Source of the DNA: J014 sp964486055
GTDB taxonomy: Bacteria > Acidobacteriota > Blastocatellia > Pyrinomonadales > Pyrinomonadaceae
NCBI GenBank assembly: GCA_964486055.1
Contig: CAZALE010000005.1
Coordinates: 124,001 to 188,000, forward strand
Reading direction: 5' to 3'
DNA: 64,000 bases
Both the position numbers and the translations under genes were made by a program. The notes under the pieces were generated by a model. That model was given only the letters and a program-made list of their open reading frames with translations. It was not told the origin of the DNA and did not search any database. This document shows positions 52,390 to 61,460 of this stretch, piece after piece (positions within the stretch are counted from its first letter, which is position 1; every line of letters begins with the position of its first letter).

Positions 52390-53397
52390 ATGACAAAGGA
52401 GATACTTCTTTCAGTCAAAGACTTAAAAACTTATTTTCAAACAGAAGATGGCATTGTAAAGGCGGTTGATGGAATTTCGTTCGATTTAAAGAGAGGTGAG
52501 ACTTTAGGAATTGTAGGGGAGTCTGGTAGTGGTAAATCTGTTACCAGCCTATCTATAATGAGACTGATTCCAGAACCTCCAGGTAAGATAGTAAGCGGAG
52601 AGATATTATTTGATTCGCTCAATTTGCTTGAGATTTCTGCAGAGGAAATCAGAAAAATAAGAGGAAAGCGAATCGCCATGATATTTCAAGATCCTATGAC
52701 CTCCTTGAACCCCTATTTGAAAATCTCTACGCAACTTATGGAAGTCACTGAATTACATCTTGGTCATAGCAAGAAAGAAGCCTATCAGCACGCGATAAAG
52801 ATGCTAAAAATGGTTGGGATTCCAGATGCAGAGAATAGAGTGAACGGTTATCCTCATGAGTTTTCAGGCGGTATGCGTCAAAGAGTAATGATAGCTATGG
52901 CGCTGGCTTGCGATCCAGAATTACTAATTGCAGACGAACCGACAACAGCACTGGATGTAACCATACAAGCTCAAATTTTGGATTTGATAAAGGATTTGAA
53001 ACAAAGACTGGGGACGAGCGTGATTCTCATAACTCATGATTTAGGAGTTGTTGCTGGAATGACCGATAGAATAATAGTCATGTATGCCGGTAAGATATTT
53101 GAACAAGCATCGACCGACGAACTATTTAAGTTTCCGGCAAATCCATACACGAAAGGTTTGTTGAGATCAGTTCCAGATCCTGCTCATGAAGATGGTAAGC
53201 CCTTATATCAGATACCCGGTTTGCCTCCGGACGTGGCACATCTTCCACCAGGATGTCCTTTTGCTGAAAGATGTGATAGAGCTAAAGACGTATGCAGAAG
53301 CGAATTTCCTCCATTCGTGCAGGTTGCTGAGAATCATTGGTCGTTATGTCACTTCGCTGAGGAAGTTTATGCTGAGTCCCTGGATCAGGCATCATGA
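52390..53397 (+). CDS. oppD: Oligopeptide ABC transporter ATPase OppD
   Basis: 335 aa ATPase. Walker A GESGSGKSV, Q-loop MIFQDPMTSLNP, signature FSGGMRQRV, Walker B LLIADEPTTALDV, switch His ITHDLGVVAGM, and the C-terminal oligopeptide-transporter extension GLPPDVAHLPPGCPFAERCDRA with Cys residues that can hold an Fe-S cluster in OppD/DppD proteins. Drives transport with OppF. Confidence 0.95.
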   Translation: MTKEILLSVKDLKTYFQTEDGIVKAVDGISFDLKRGETLGIVGESGSGKSVTSLSIMRLIPEPPGKIVSGEILFDSLNLLEISAEEIRKIRGKRIAMIFQDPMTSLNPYLKISTQLMEVTELHLGHSKKEAYQHAIKMLKMVGIPDAENRVNGYPHEFSGGMRQRVMIAMALACDPELLIADEPTTALDVTIQAQILDLIKDLKQRLGTSVILITHDLGVVAGMTDRIIVMYAGKIFEQASTDELFKFPANPYTKGLLRSVPDPAHEDGKPLYQIPGLPPDVAHLPPGCPFAERCDRAKDVCRSEFPPFVQVAENHWSLCHFAEEVYAESLDQAS

Positions 53398-53407
53398 CGG
53401 AGAGCCT

Positions 53408-54436
53408 ATGAAGAACGATGTTTTGATTTCTATTCAGAATCTCAAGGTGCATTATAAAACTGGCGGCTTGTTTTCGGCTAAAACTGTTAGAGCAGTTGAT
53501 GGAGTAGACTTAAATATAAGAAAAGGCGAGACACTAGGCTTGGTTGGCGAGTCAGGATGCGGAAAATCCTCATTGGGAAAGGCTCTTTTACGCCTCATAG
53601 AACCGACATCCGGCAAGATTCTTTTCAAAGACATTGATTTGGTTAGCCTATCAGCTCGACAAATGCGCTACCATCGTAAGCATCTTCAGATGATTTTTCA
53701 AGACCCTTATGCGAGTTTGAATCCTAGAATGACTATCGGTCAGATAATCGGCGAGCCTATGAGAACTTTTGGTATTGCAAAAGGAAAAGAGCTTGAAGAG
53801 ATGGTTCAGGATTTAATGGAAACAGTCGGGCTATCTCGCAGGTTTGTAAAGCGATATCCACACGAGTTTTCTGGCGGCCAGCGCCAACGAATCGGAATTG
53901 CACGAGCTCTAGCATTAAATCCTGAATTTGTAGTTGCTGATGAGCCGATATCAGCTCTAGATGTTTCGATCCAGGCTCAAATCATGAATTTATTGGAAAA
54001 GCTTCAAGCAGAAAAAAATCTGACTTATCTTTTCATATCACACGATTTGAGAGCAGTTCGTCATCTCTCCGATAGAGTTGCTGTCATGTATTTAGGTGAA
54101 ATCGTCGAATTATGTGACTCTAAAGCACTCTACGACGAACCTTTGCATCCTTATTCTCAAGCTCTAATATCTGCAGTGCCAATTCCAAATCCAGAAATTG
54201 AAAAGAAAAGAGAAAAACTAATTTTGAAGGGGGATGTGCCGAGCCCGATGAATCCGCCAGAAGGTTGCCGGTTTCACACACGATGTCCTTTCGCTATTTC
54301 TGAATGCGCAAGATTTAAGCCAGGGCTCGTTGAAATTAAAACAAATCATATGGCAGCCTGCATAAGAATATCCAAAGAACATCCGAATATTCATGAAAAT
54401 GTTGAAAAAGGTCTTGCTGCAGTTGGGCTCACATAA
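53408..54436 (+). CDS. oppF: Oligopeptide ABC transporter ATPase OppF
   Basis: 342 aa from ATG 53408 (ggag six bases upstream, 11 bases after the oppD stop); the open frame begins at 53186 inside oppD and that part is not real. Walker A GESGCGKSSL, MIFQDPYASLNPRMTIG, FSGGQRQRIGIARALALNP, DEPISALDVSIQ, and SHDLRAVRHLSDRVAVMYLG, with the C-terminal oligo_HPY extension PPEGCRFHTRCPFAISEC. Last gene of the operon; 187 bases with no visible terminator follow. Confidence 0.95.
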   Translation: MKNDVLISIQNLKVHYKTGGLFSAKTVRAVDGVDLNIRKGETLGLVGESGCGKSSLGKALLRLIEPTSGKILFKDIDLVSLSARQMRYHRKHLQMIFQDPYASLNPRMTIGQIIGEPMRTFGIAKGKELEEMVQDLMETVGLSRRFVKRYPHEFSGGQRQRIGIARALALNPEFVVADEPISALDVSIQAQIMNLLEKLQAEKNLTYLFISHDLRAVRHLSDRVAVMYLGEIVELCDSKALYDEPLHPYSQALISAVPIPNPEIEKKREKLILKGDVPSPMNPPEGCRFHTRCPFAISECARFKPGLVEIKTNHMAACIRISKEHPNIHENVEKGLAAVGLT

Positions 54437-54623
54437 AAGCTGTTCAGTCATTGAGTGATTTGCCAGCCATCTCAGCCCTTCCATGAACACTCTTTCAATT
54501 CAGTGCCAGACCACTGACCTGACGTATTTTTCTTATTCCACAGCTTAACTTCCGCTGTGTTCATAACTCATCAAAATAATTAGAATTTTTTGAAAGCATG
54601 ACTGGATTGAAAGTTTTGTAGAG

Positions 54624-56735
54624 ATGAAAGTATTAGGCAGCGGCTATATGATGTGTCTTGCCTGTGTGATGAAAAAAGAAGAGCGACAATTTACTTGGCA
54701 GGAAATTCAAGATAATTTTGCTGAGGCGAATTCCATAGCCCTGGTTTTACTTGATGAAAACGGTCATATTTTGCATACTTCAAACGACAATTCTATCTGC
54801 CAAGCATTGCTTCGATCTGACTATCGCACCGAATGTGAGAGATTTTGTGGGAAAGTGCATGAGGCAGCGACCGCTGATCTTTCACACGTGAAGTGTCATG
54901 CCAAATTAAACTACATTACGTTTTCCACTCAGATTGACGATGAAAAAATAGTGGTAATATTAGGTCGATCGTTTCTCAAAACTAAGGATTACTTTGAAAG
55001 CACGTCACGAGCAGCCAGCGGTGATTGGTCCGATTGCTTCTCTTTAGAATTATTTCATAACGTTCATTTTTCCAATTCACATGCAGATCTTGAGAAAATA
55101 GCCGAAGACTTTCTGCATTTAATTACTCAGAATAAAGAGGCTTTAAAAAAGTTTCTGGATTTAAATAAGAAAAGGTTCAGTCAGCCATCCGTATCAGAAT
55201 TAAACGAGAAGACTAGCTCAAGTAAAGACGACCTCAGAGAGGAGAGCTCGAAAGATATCGATGAAAAGGTCACAGAAAGCCTGAAATTACTAGAATCTAG
55301 AATAGACGTTTATTTTTGGCGAAGAGTGTTCAATTCTTTGCTTGATACAGATTATAAGAAGGCTGCTGAATGGATCCTGCAGTTTTTGAGTGAGAGATTT
55401 TCAGCTTCTAGCTCTGCCATTTTTCAGGCTAGAGAATTCTCATTTCATAAGATAGCGGCACGAGGCGAATTCGCTGATCGTCGTTTTCATCTCAACCTCA
55501 TGCCAGAGGATCGAAGGCTGATAGAAGTTTTTCGAGAAGGCAAAGGTTTGGAGATGATAGCTAAAGAGAAAAGCGGTCGGGCGATTTTTTTCCCTATAAT
55601 TGTTGGGAACAATGTCAGACATGGTCTTTTAGTAAAAGATGATGGCCTCAGTCAGGAAGCTCTCGGTAGAATATTCAAATTCTGTAGAAAAATAGCCCAC
55701 CAACTTGAAATATTGCGACTACGCTATGAGCTGGAAAGATACGTTTTCATTTCAGAGCTGATAAAGAGTTTTAATAAAACGTTGAGGAGAACAAAACATA
55801 TCGATGTTTGGAGATATTTTGTTCAATTTTGCTCGGAGGCGATGAAATCTGAGAGGTGCTCGTTATTGTTTTACGATGAAAAAACTGGCAGATTCTTTGT
55901 AAAGTTCGCGATTGGGCGACAAGCAGATGTTATAATGGCAGAGAACAGTCCCGGAGATCGTATTGCCTACCGAGTGTTTGAACAAGGACGCCCATTGGTA
56001 GTAAGTGATCTTGCCTCAGCTGGAATTCCGCCTGCTCCAGCCGATCGAAAATATCTATCAGAATCCTTCATAAGCTTTCCTGTGATTTTAGGCAATAGAA
56101 AAATAGGGGTTTTAAATATAACTGACCGTAAAAATAATGAAGAGTATGATGAATTTGATTTAGAGTTGCTCAAGTCCATAGTTTTACAGATTTCAGTCGC
56201 TGTTGAGCGTTTGGCTTTCATGGGTAAGGCCAGCGAGTTCGAACAGCTATCGATAACTGATGAGCTGACCCAGTTGAATAATCGGCGTTACTTAGAGGCT
56301 AGATTAGATGAAGAGATAAAGCGTTCCTATCGTACCGGTATGCCTTTAGCCTTTTTGATGATCGATGTGGATGATTTTAAACATTATAATGATAGTTTTG
56401 GTCATACAGAGGGCGACAAGGTTTTGAGGACATTGGCTAAAGTCATAAAGGAGACTTTGAGGGCCTCAGATGTAGCTGCTCGCTATGGAGGCGAGGAATT
56501 CTGTGTTTTGCTTCCTCAAACTACGCTCAGGGAGGCGGCCGCCATAGCTGAAAGGATTCGCAGGCGTGTCGAGCAAACGCATTTTCCGAACAGGAAAGTG
56601 ACAATTAGCATCGGTGTTTCAGCTTGCAAACTTAATTGCGAGCGAGTTCAAGTTATCTCCTCGGCAGATAAGGCCCTTTATGAGGCGAAGAGAAAGGGAA
56701 AGAATAAAGTAGAGGTTTTCGTGGAGAGCGATTAG
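54624..56735 (+). CDS. Diguanylate cyclase with PocR-like, two GAF and GGDEF domains
   Basis: 703 aa, no membrane segment. Residues about 20-130: PocR-like sensor with a run of conserved Cys (SICQALL, TECERFCG, VKCHAKL), possibly binding a metal or small ligand. Residues about 240-355 and 385-540: two GAF-like folds. Residues about 545-700: GGDEF domain with active-site YGGEEF and, upstream, an intact RASD inhibitory (I) site; the sequence supports real c-di-GMP synthesis and product feedback. Start ATG 54624. It is 4 bases before the next gene and opens the signalling cluster. Confidence 0.85.
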   Translation: MKVLGSGYMMCLACVMKKEERQFTWQEIQDNFAEANSIALVLLDENGHILHTSNDNSICQALLRSDYRTECERFCGKVHEAATADLSHVKCHAKLNYITFSTQIDDEKIVVILGRSFLKTKDYFESTSRAASGDWSDCFSLELFHNVHFSNSHADLEKIAEDFLHLITQNKEALKKFLDLNKKRFSQPSVSELNEKTSSSKDDLREESSKDIDEKVTESLKLLESRIDVYFWRRVFNSLLDTDYKKAAEWILQFLSERFSASSSAIFQAREFSFHKIAARGEFADRRFHLNLMPEDRRLIEVFREGKGLEMIAKEKSGRAIFFPIIVGNNVRHGLLVKDDGLSQEALGRIFKFCRKIAHQLEILRLRYELERYVFISELIKSFNKTLRRTKHIDVWRYFVQFCSEAMKSERCSLLFYDEKTGRFFVKFAIGRQADVIMAENSPGDRIAYRVFEQGRPLVVSDLASAGIPPAPADRKYLSESFISFPVILGNRKIGVLNITDRKNNEEYDEFDLELLKSIVLQISVAVERLAFMGKASEFEQLSITDELTQLNNRRYLEARLDEEIKRSYRTGMPLAFLMIDVDDFKHYNDSFGHTEGDKVLRTLAKVIKETLRASDVAARYGGEEFCVLLPQTTLREAAAIAERIRRRVEQTHFPNRKVTISIGVSACKLNCERVQVISSADKALYEAKRKGKNKVEVFVESD

Positions 56736-56739
56736 CAGT

Positions 56740-58920
56740 ATGACTCAGATGCTTTTTGAGAGAATTTACTCACGGTTATCACCAGAGGATTTTATAGGTA
56801 GGGATTCCGAGATGGAATTTTTACTACGCCATATCTCCGGAAAAACACAGTTAAATCGATTGTTACTTCTAGCCCCGCCAGTATCGGGCTTATCGGAGTT
56901 GCTACGGCAAACCTTCGATACGCTTTTCTTAAGCCAAGAGGAAATAATCCCCATATACTTCAGCTTTTCCGCTTCGCAAAAAGAAGCGCGCAGCGCCAGT
57001 TTAGACTTTCTAATGAATTTCATCTGGCAAATAATCGCGTTTCGTAAAAGAGATCCATCGTTGCTCTCTGTTTCGCCAACATATGATGAAATCGTTCAGA
57101 TGCTGTCAGCTCAGGACCTAGCATGGGCAAATTCATTTACAAATTGGGTTGATGAGGATCTTTCAATTGAAGTATTTTTACGGTCTGTTCTAAGTGTGCC
57201 TGCCAGAGCCGCAAATTCAGGTTTGAGATTTTTTCTTCTCATTGATGACGTGCATTTAGCCGAAGACATGGGTGATGATTTTTTAAGAATTTTCCGTCAA
57301 AGCTTAGAGAATTTTCGTTTCCCTTATGTCTTAGGTGGTAGAAGACGTGAGCTCTTAAATGTTTTTGGAAGTGGGAAAGCTATAACGCTACATCTAAGTC
57401 CATTACAAGATGAGAAAGTGAAGGAGATAATAAACAAACTTTCGCGGGCAAAGAACATAAAAATTACCGATCAAACGATAGACCTTATCATAAGACAGCT
57501 TCAGAGTAATCCTTTTTTCATTAACATGCTCTTTGAGCAAGCTTCCAAAACTACTGGAGCATTGGATAATTATAAGCGGGTTTTGACGGCCATAAATGAG
57601 ATGTTGTTTAGTGGTGCTCTAGGACGCTATTTCAAAGGATTTTTTGATCAGGTAATCTCGGATAAATCTCTTCAGAAAGATGTCATTAAGTTACTGAGCG
57701 AAACTACACAGAATGAAACTCACTGTCTACCTTTTATTGTCTGGGAGAGAAAATTAAGAGAACGTGGTGTAGATGCTCACAGATTAGTGCGGAAATTGCA
57801 CATAAATGAAGTCGTTCAGATGACCGGAGCAAGCATTCAGGCGAATACACAAAACTTTCTACTATATGATTACATAGAATCTCGTTATAGGATCGAGGTG
57901 CTCAGCGAGCCTAGAGCTCTAGTCGTAGGCGAGACGCTTGTCAGAGCTCTAAAACGTGCGCCACAAATCATGGCCAAATTTTATCGAAAAAACACCTCAA
58001 TTGATTTGATGAAGTTATTGGCGCGTTTCAATTATCAAGAGGTTCCTGCAAACTTGTTTGACTATGGACTTTTTCGCTATCAACTCAATCAAAATGACTC
58101 TCAGGTATCAGAAAAGCAGGCCGACGAGCGAAGATCTCAGGAAGAAAAATACGTATTACCGCAAGTGATATACGTTGCAGAAACAAATGCTTTTTATCCC
58201 TCAATGGCAAATTGGAGTGACGAAGGTTACTCTTGTACATGCCTCGGACTTAAGACTTCTGGCGAAGAAGTTGGCTGGATTGTAGTGCAAATAAACTCCA
58301 AAAGTGAGGTAAATAGAGATCTTGCTGAGTTTTGGTGCGACCGTTTGGAAATAGTAGCTTTTATATGTGGTTTCATGAATTATAAGATATGGCTCATTGC
58401 TCCGGAGAGTTTTACGACTGAGGCAATCGAACTGCTTAGAGAAAGAGGAGCTTTGAGCTCTAACTTTAGGCAAATTCAGATTTTGTCTGAGCTTCTGAGT
58501 GCAGATGATATCTTTAGCCAAAGAACCAATCATGATGAGTATGAATTAGTATTGCCGATGGGAGAGGACACAGAATTAATAGCGGCTCACGCAATTGAAG
58601 AAATAGCGCGGCGCGCTGGATTTAGTGCGAAAAGTATAAATCAGATAAAAACTGCGCTAATCGAGGCTTGTATAAATGCTATTGAGCACTCCCACAGTCC
58701 AGATCGTAAGATATATCAGCGATTTAAGATTGAAGACGACAAATTGGTCATAACTATCTCCAATCGTGGTCTGAAGTTACCTTTAGAAAACCTAGGGAAG
58801 CAAAATTCTGAAGGCAGGAGAGGCTGGGGCTTCAAATTAATACGCAATCTCATGGATGAATTGAAGTTTGTCCAAACTGATGATGGTGTAAAGCTTGTAA
58901 TGGTAAAAAATAAGGATTGA
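56740..58920 (+). CDS. AAA/STAND-like protein fused to an RsbW-type HATPase domain
   Basis: 726 aa, cytoplasmic. Residues about 15-320 resemble an AAA/STAND-type NTPase: FIGRDSEMEFLL sensor-like start and a Walker B FFLLIDDVHLAED, but the P-loop reads LLLLAPPVSGLSEL and lacks the GK[ST] needed for phosphate binding. A middle part (about 320-590) is unrecognised. Residues about 590-726: HATPase domain of the anti-sigma kinase (RsbW/SpoIIAB) type, with N-box EACINAIEHSHSPD and RRGWGFKLIRNLMDELKF. It may phosphorylate the STAS protein encoded next. Four bases after the cyclase gene. Confidence 0.75.
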   Translation: MTQMLFERIYSRLSPEDFIGRDSEMEFLLRHISGKTQLNRLLLLAPPVSGLSELLRQTFDTLFLSQEEIIPIYFSFSASQKEARSASLDFLMNFIWQIIAFRKRDPSLLSVSPTYDEIVQMLSAQDLAWANSFTNWVDEDLSIEVFLRSVLSVPARAANSGLRFFLLIDDVHLAEDMGDDFLRIFRQSLENFRFPYVLGGRRRELLNVFGSGKAITLHLSPLQDEKVKEIINKLSRAKNIKITDQTIDLIIRQLQSNPFFINMLFEQASKTTGALDNYKRVLTAINEMLFSGALGRYFKGFFDQVISDKSLQKDVIKLLSETTQNETHCLPFIVWERKLRERGVDAHRLVRKLHINEVVQMTGASIQANTQNFLLYDYIESRYRIEVLSEPRALVVGETLVRALKRAPQIMAKFYRKNTSIDLMKLLARFNYQEVPANLFDYGLFRYQLNQNDSQVSEKQADERRSQEEKYVLPQVIYVAETNAFYPSMANWSDEGYSCTCLGLKTSGEEVGWIVVQINSKSEVNRDLAEFWCDRLEIVAFICGFMNYKIWLIAPESFTTEAIELLRERGALSSNFRQIQILSELLSADDIFSQRTNHDEYELVLPMGEDTELIAAHAIEEIARRAGFSAKSINQIKTALIEACINAIEHSHSPDRKIYQRFKIEDDKLVITISNRGLKLPLENLGKQNSEGRRGWGFKLIRNLMDELKFVQTDDGVKLVMVKNKD

Positions 58921-59001
58921 CAACATCTATCGACTTTGGGATACTGTTGATGCCTTCATAAAAAGTTAGCGCAAAGCTTAAAAGTAGGGGGAGTAGGAAA
59001 A

Positions 59002-59334
59002 ATGCAAGAATCAGGAACACCTGTCTCCGTAGATTTCGAAGACGATATAGCTACAGTACATATCGAAAATTATCTAAACAAACCCGCTGGAGAACAGATC
59101 GAGAAAGTTTGCCTACAATGTTTAAATGATGGATATAAAACCCTGATTTTAGATTTTGCTAGGACAGAACTGGTCAATAGCATAGGGATATCGTTTCTAT
59201 TGGGAGTTATTGATGCCTGCGAGAAAAAGGGGGCTGAGATTATCTTTTCTCACGTGCATGATGATGTGTTGAGTCTGTTTCAAATTCTAGGCATAACTAG
59301 AAAAGTTAAAATTGATTTTGCATCTTTGCAGTAG
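59002..59334 (+). CDS. STAS-domain anti-sigma-factor antagonist
   Basis: 110 aa, single STAS fold of the SpoIIAA/RsbV type. The loop ELVNSIGISFLLGVIDAC carries the probable phosphorylated Ser (Ser60, equal to the Ser of the usual D-S-S-G). The preceding HATPase gene is the natural kinase partner. A strong aggggga-like site precedes the ATG. No PP2C phosphatase and no sigma factor gene are in the window. Confidence 0.85.
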   Translation: MQESGTPVSVDFEDDIATVHIENYLNKPAGEQIEKVCLQCLNDGYKTLILDFARTELVNSIGISFLLGVIDACEKKGAEIIFSHVHDDVLSLFQILGITRKVKIDFASLQ

Positions 59335-59395
59335 AGCTTTTTCTAGCGAGGCAATGCAGGTAGATTAATTCAGAATATTGCTGGATGAGGTGATT

Positions 59396-60637
59396 ATGAA
59401 TAAGAATCCATATAAGTTTGTGCACACATTTGAGGCTTTAGCAGGGATTGGCGAGGAAATAGCTAATAAGCAAAATTTCAATGAGATGCTGCGCATGTCT
59501 CTCCATTTACTTTTAGGTAGCCTGGCAATAATGCGCGGTGGGATAGCGCGTTATCTGTCGCATGAAAGGGAACTTCAATTCGTTGCAGTTAGAAATTTGG
59601 GTGATGACTTTCCATTAACGATGCCAATAGCCCTAGAGGATGAACGGGATTTAATTGGTGCCGGTTTGAAAAGTATAGAGGCTAGCCAGGCAAAAATCTT
59701 ATCTTTTTTTCAGCAACATCATCAAATCTTACAGAAAAAACAGATTGAGCTTTTAATTCCTCTAGTTATTGGTGGGGAATTTGTTGGGATAATTTTGTTA
59801 GGAGAGAAAGCCTCTGGTGAGCCTTATGACTCTAGTGATTTGACTGTCATCTGTGCGATTGCAAGGCATATAGGAGTTGGGATTCAGCAGAGAAACATTA
59901 TGATGGAGCTAGAGCGGAGGATAGAGGAAAACCAGAAACTCTACAAGAATCTACAGATTACGTATAAGGACACCATAAAGGCATTCGCTGCAGCAATCGA
60001 TTCGAAAGACAAATATACCGAAGGGCATTCTGTTAGAGTAGGGAAGTACACTGAAATCATTGTAGAGGAACTTGGATGGGACGAGCAGAGACGCGAGGGA
60101 GCATCGGTGGCTGGTTATTTGCATGACGTTGGAAAGCTTGTTGTAGACCGCTCGATCATCAATGCTCCCTATCGAATAAACGCTAAAGAATCAGCTGAGC
60201 TATCAAAACATCCGTCCGTGGGTTATGAGATTCTTTTACCTATTCATCATCCATTCGTGGATGTTCCGCTTGCTGCAAAGTACCATCACGAGAGGCTTGA
60301 TGGGAAAGGCTATCCAGAGGGATTGTCGGGAAATCAAATTCCATACATCGCAAAAATTGTAAATCTTGCGGATTCATTTGATGCGATGACGACCGATAGA
60401 CCCTACAAAAAGCGCAGAGCTTTTGAAGAGGTTATCGAAGATCTACGAAGAAATGCTGGGAAGCAATTTGCTCCAGAAATAGTCGTTGCATTCTCTAGGG
60501 CTATGCTTAAGGAGTTCACCATGCAAACAGATAGTAGGCGATTTACAAGATTACTCGGCAAAACTTATATCGATCCATCTATTGCAATTCCTGCGCTCAA
60601 GAGTTTACTCAATGAATTAGATTCACACAGATCCTGA
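59396..60637 (+). CDS. GAF / HD-GYP domain c-di-GMP phosphodiesterase
   Basis: 413 aa from ATG 59396 (gaggtg six bases upstream; a longer frame from TTG 59378 exists). Residues about 15-170: GAF-like sensor. Residues about 195-350: HD-GYP domain with HSVRVGKY, LHDVGKLVVD, HHPFVDVPLAAKYHHERLDGKGYPEGLSG and ADSFDAMTTDRPYK; the metal-binding His and Asp and the GYP triad are complete, so it should hydrolyse c-di-GMP. It closes the cluster that begins with the GGDEF gene, so synthesis and breakdown are encoded together. Confidence 0.88.
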   Translation: MNKNPYKFVHTFEALAGIGEEIANKQNFNEMLRMSLHLLLGSLAIMRGGIARYLSHERELQFVAVRNLGDDFPLTMPIALEDERDLIGAGLKSIEASQAKILSFFQQHHQILQKKQIELLIPLVIGGEFVGIILLGEKASGEPYDSSDLTVICAIARHIGVGIQQRNIMMELERRIEENQKLYKNLQITYKDTIKAFAAAIDSKDKYTEGHSVRVGKYTEIIVEELGWDEQRREGASVAGYLHDVGKLVVDRSIINAPYRINAKESAELSKHPSVGYEILLPIHHPFVDVPLAAKYHHERLDGKGYPEGLSGNQIPYIAKIVNLADSFDAMTTDRPYKKRRAFEEVIEDLRRNAGKQFAPEIVVAFSRAMLKEFTMQTDSRRFTRLLGKTYIDPSIAIPALKSLLNELDSHRS

Positions 60638-60665
60638 TGAATTTAAAATTCTTAAAATAAAATTA

Positions 60666-60702
60666 AAAGCCACCAATAGGAGAGTCAGCCCCGATAGGCT
60701 TT
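60666..60702. terminator. Possible bidirectional terminator between convergent genes
   Basis: aaagcc (60666-60671) pairs with ggcttt (60697-60702), with an inner gggg/ctcc pairing on the minus strand, flanked by ttaattttatttt on one side and attgttttttatc on the other. The stem is interrupted, so the call is weak. Confidence 0.35.
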
Positions 60703-61124
60703 CAGCATTGTTTTTTATCTTTGTTTTCATCAGGAGAATCAGTAGAGTCATCACTTAGCAACCATTGCTTTGCCGTCTCTATATCATCAAAGACTCCGCC
60801 GATCACACCTCGGTTTAATCCAAGAATTTCTCCAAGCTTATTCGTGCTAAAGTGGCGCATTTGGTGATCATAGAAAGCGCATTTGATACCTTGAAGTAAT
60901 TCGGTAAGTTCTGATATTAGCTCGTACATATCATCTTCAGGAATATTATCTTTAATACTTTCCTCAACCAGCAGCTTCTTGTAGCCATATTTCTTGCATT
61001 CAGCAACTATTTCTTTCCAAAAAGAGATAGAGATTTCAGCGCTATCTTTTTCCCCAGTTACCCGCGCATGAAGATATTCATGATGGTATTCAAATTGAAC
61101 ATCGTACAGTTTTCCAGCAGACAT
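60702..61124 (-). CDS. SpoIIAA-like (STAS-fold) protein of unknown role
   Basis: 140 aa. MSAGKLYDVQFEYHHEYLHARVTGEKDSAEI opens with a beta-hairpin, then KYGYKKLLVEESI, CAFYDHQMRHFSTNK and the C-terminal VFDDIETAKQWLLSDD, the typical last helix of SpoIIAA-like proteins. The tail is acidic and Lys-rich. No phosphorylatable D-S-[SG] loop of the STAS antagonist kind is obvious. A strong ggaggaaaagtgaa site precedes ATG 61124. It is convergent with the signalling cluster, so a link to it is possible but not shown. Confidence 0.65.
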   Translation of the reverse strand: MSAGKLYDVQFEYHHEYLHARVTGEKDSAEISISFWKEIVAECKKYGYKKLLVEESIKDNIPEDDMYELISELTELLQGIKCAFYDHQMRHFSTNKLGEILGLNRGVIGGVFDDIETAKQWLLSDDSTDSPDENKDKKQC

Positions 61125-61460
61125 TTCACTTTTCCTCCTCCTAGAATAGATTTTCTCCGATAAATAAACCCTGCATTTGAAAGTATACGCCTATATAAAT
61201 AAGAAAACTAGAGTTTTTTGATGTAATTCAATCATGGATTTTTAACTGATAAACCTAGGTAGATCAGATTGTTAGAGGTAATTAAATTAACAGCTACAAA
61301 GTTATCATATTTTGAATACATAATTTGTGAATTTTCGCTTGACACAGATGAGTAACCTGTGTTAAACGAGCTATGGCTAACTTTCGAGGTTCTTGCTCTC
61401 TTGTTAAAAGAGTTTTTGGAACCGACGAGCTGAGCAAAAATTTAGGAGGGGTAATTAGCC
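61125..61460. other. Intergenic region with promoter and structured leader of the surface-protein gene
   Basis: Contains TTGACA at 61339-61344 overlapped by an inverted repeat acacag (61342-61347) and ctgtgt (61357-61362). The -10 region 17 bases on is weak (ttaaac). A hairpin in the leader, ggttc (61388-61392) with gaacc (61419-61423) and inner ctctt/aagag, precedes the Shine-Dalgarno aggagggg (61444-61450) by about 20 bases. No other frame is visible. Confidence 0.5.

Noticed and set aside
53186..53407. Upstream extension of the oppF frame
   Set aside because: It overlaps oppD and the ATG at 53408 has a good ribosome-binding site and matches family starts.
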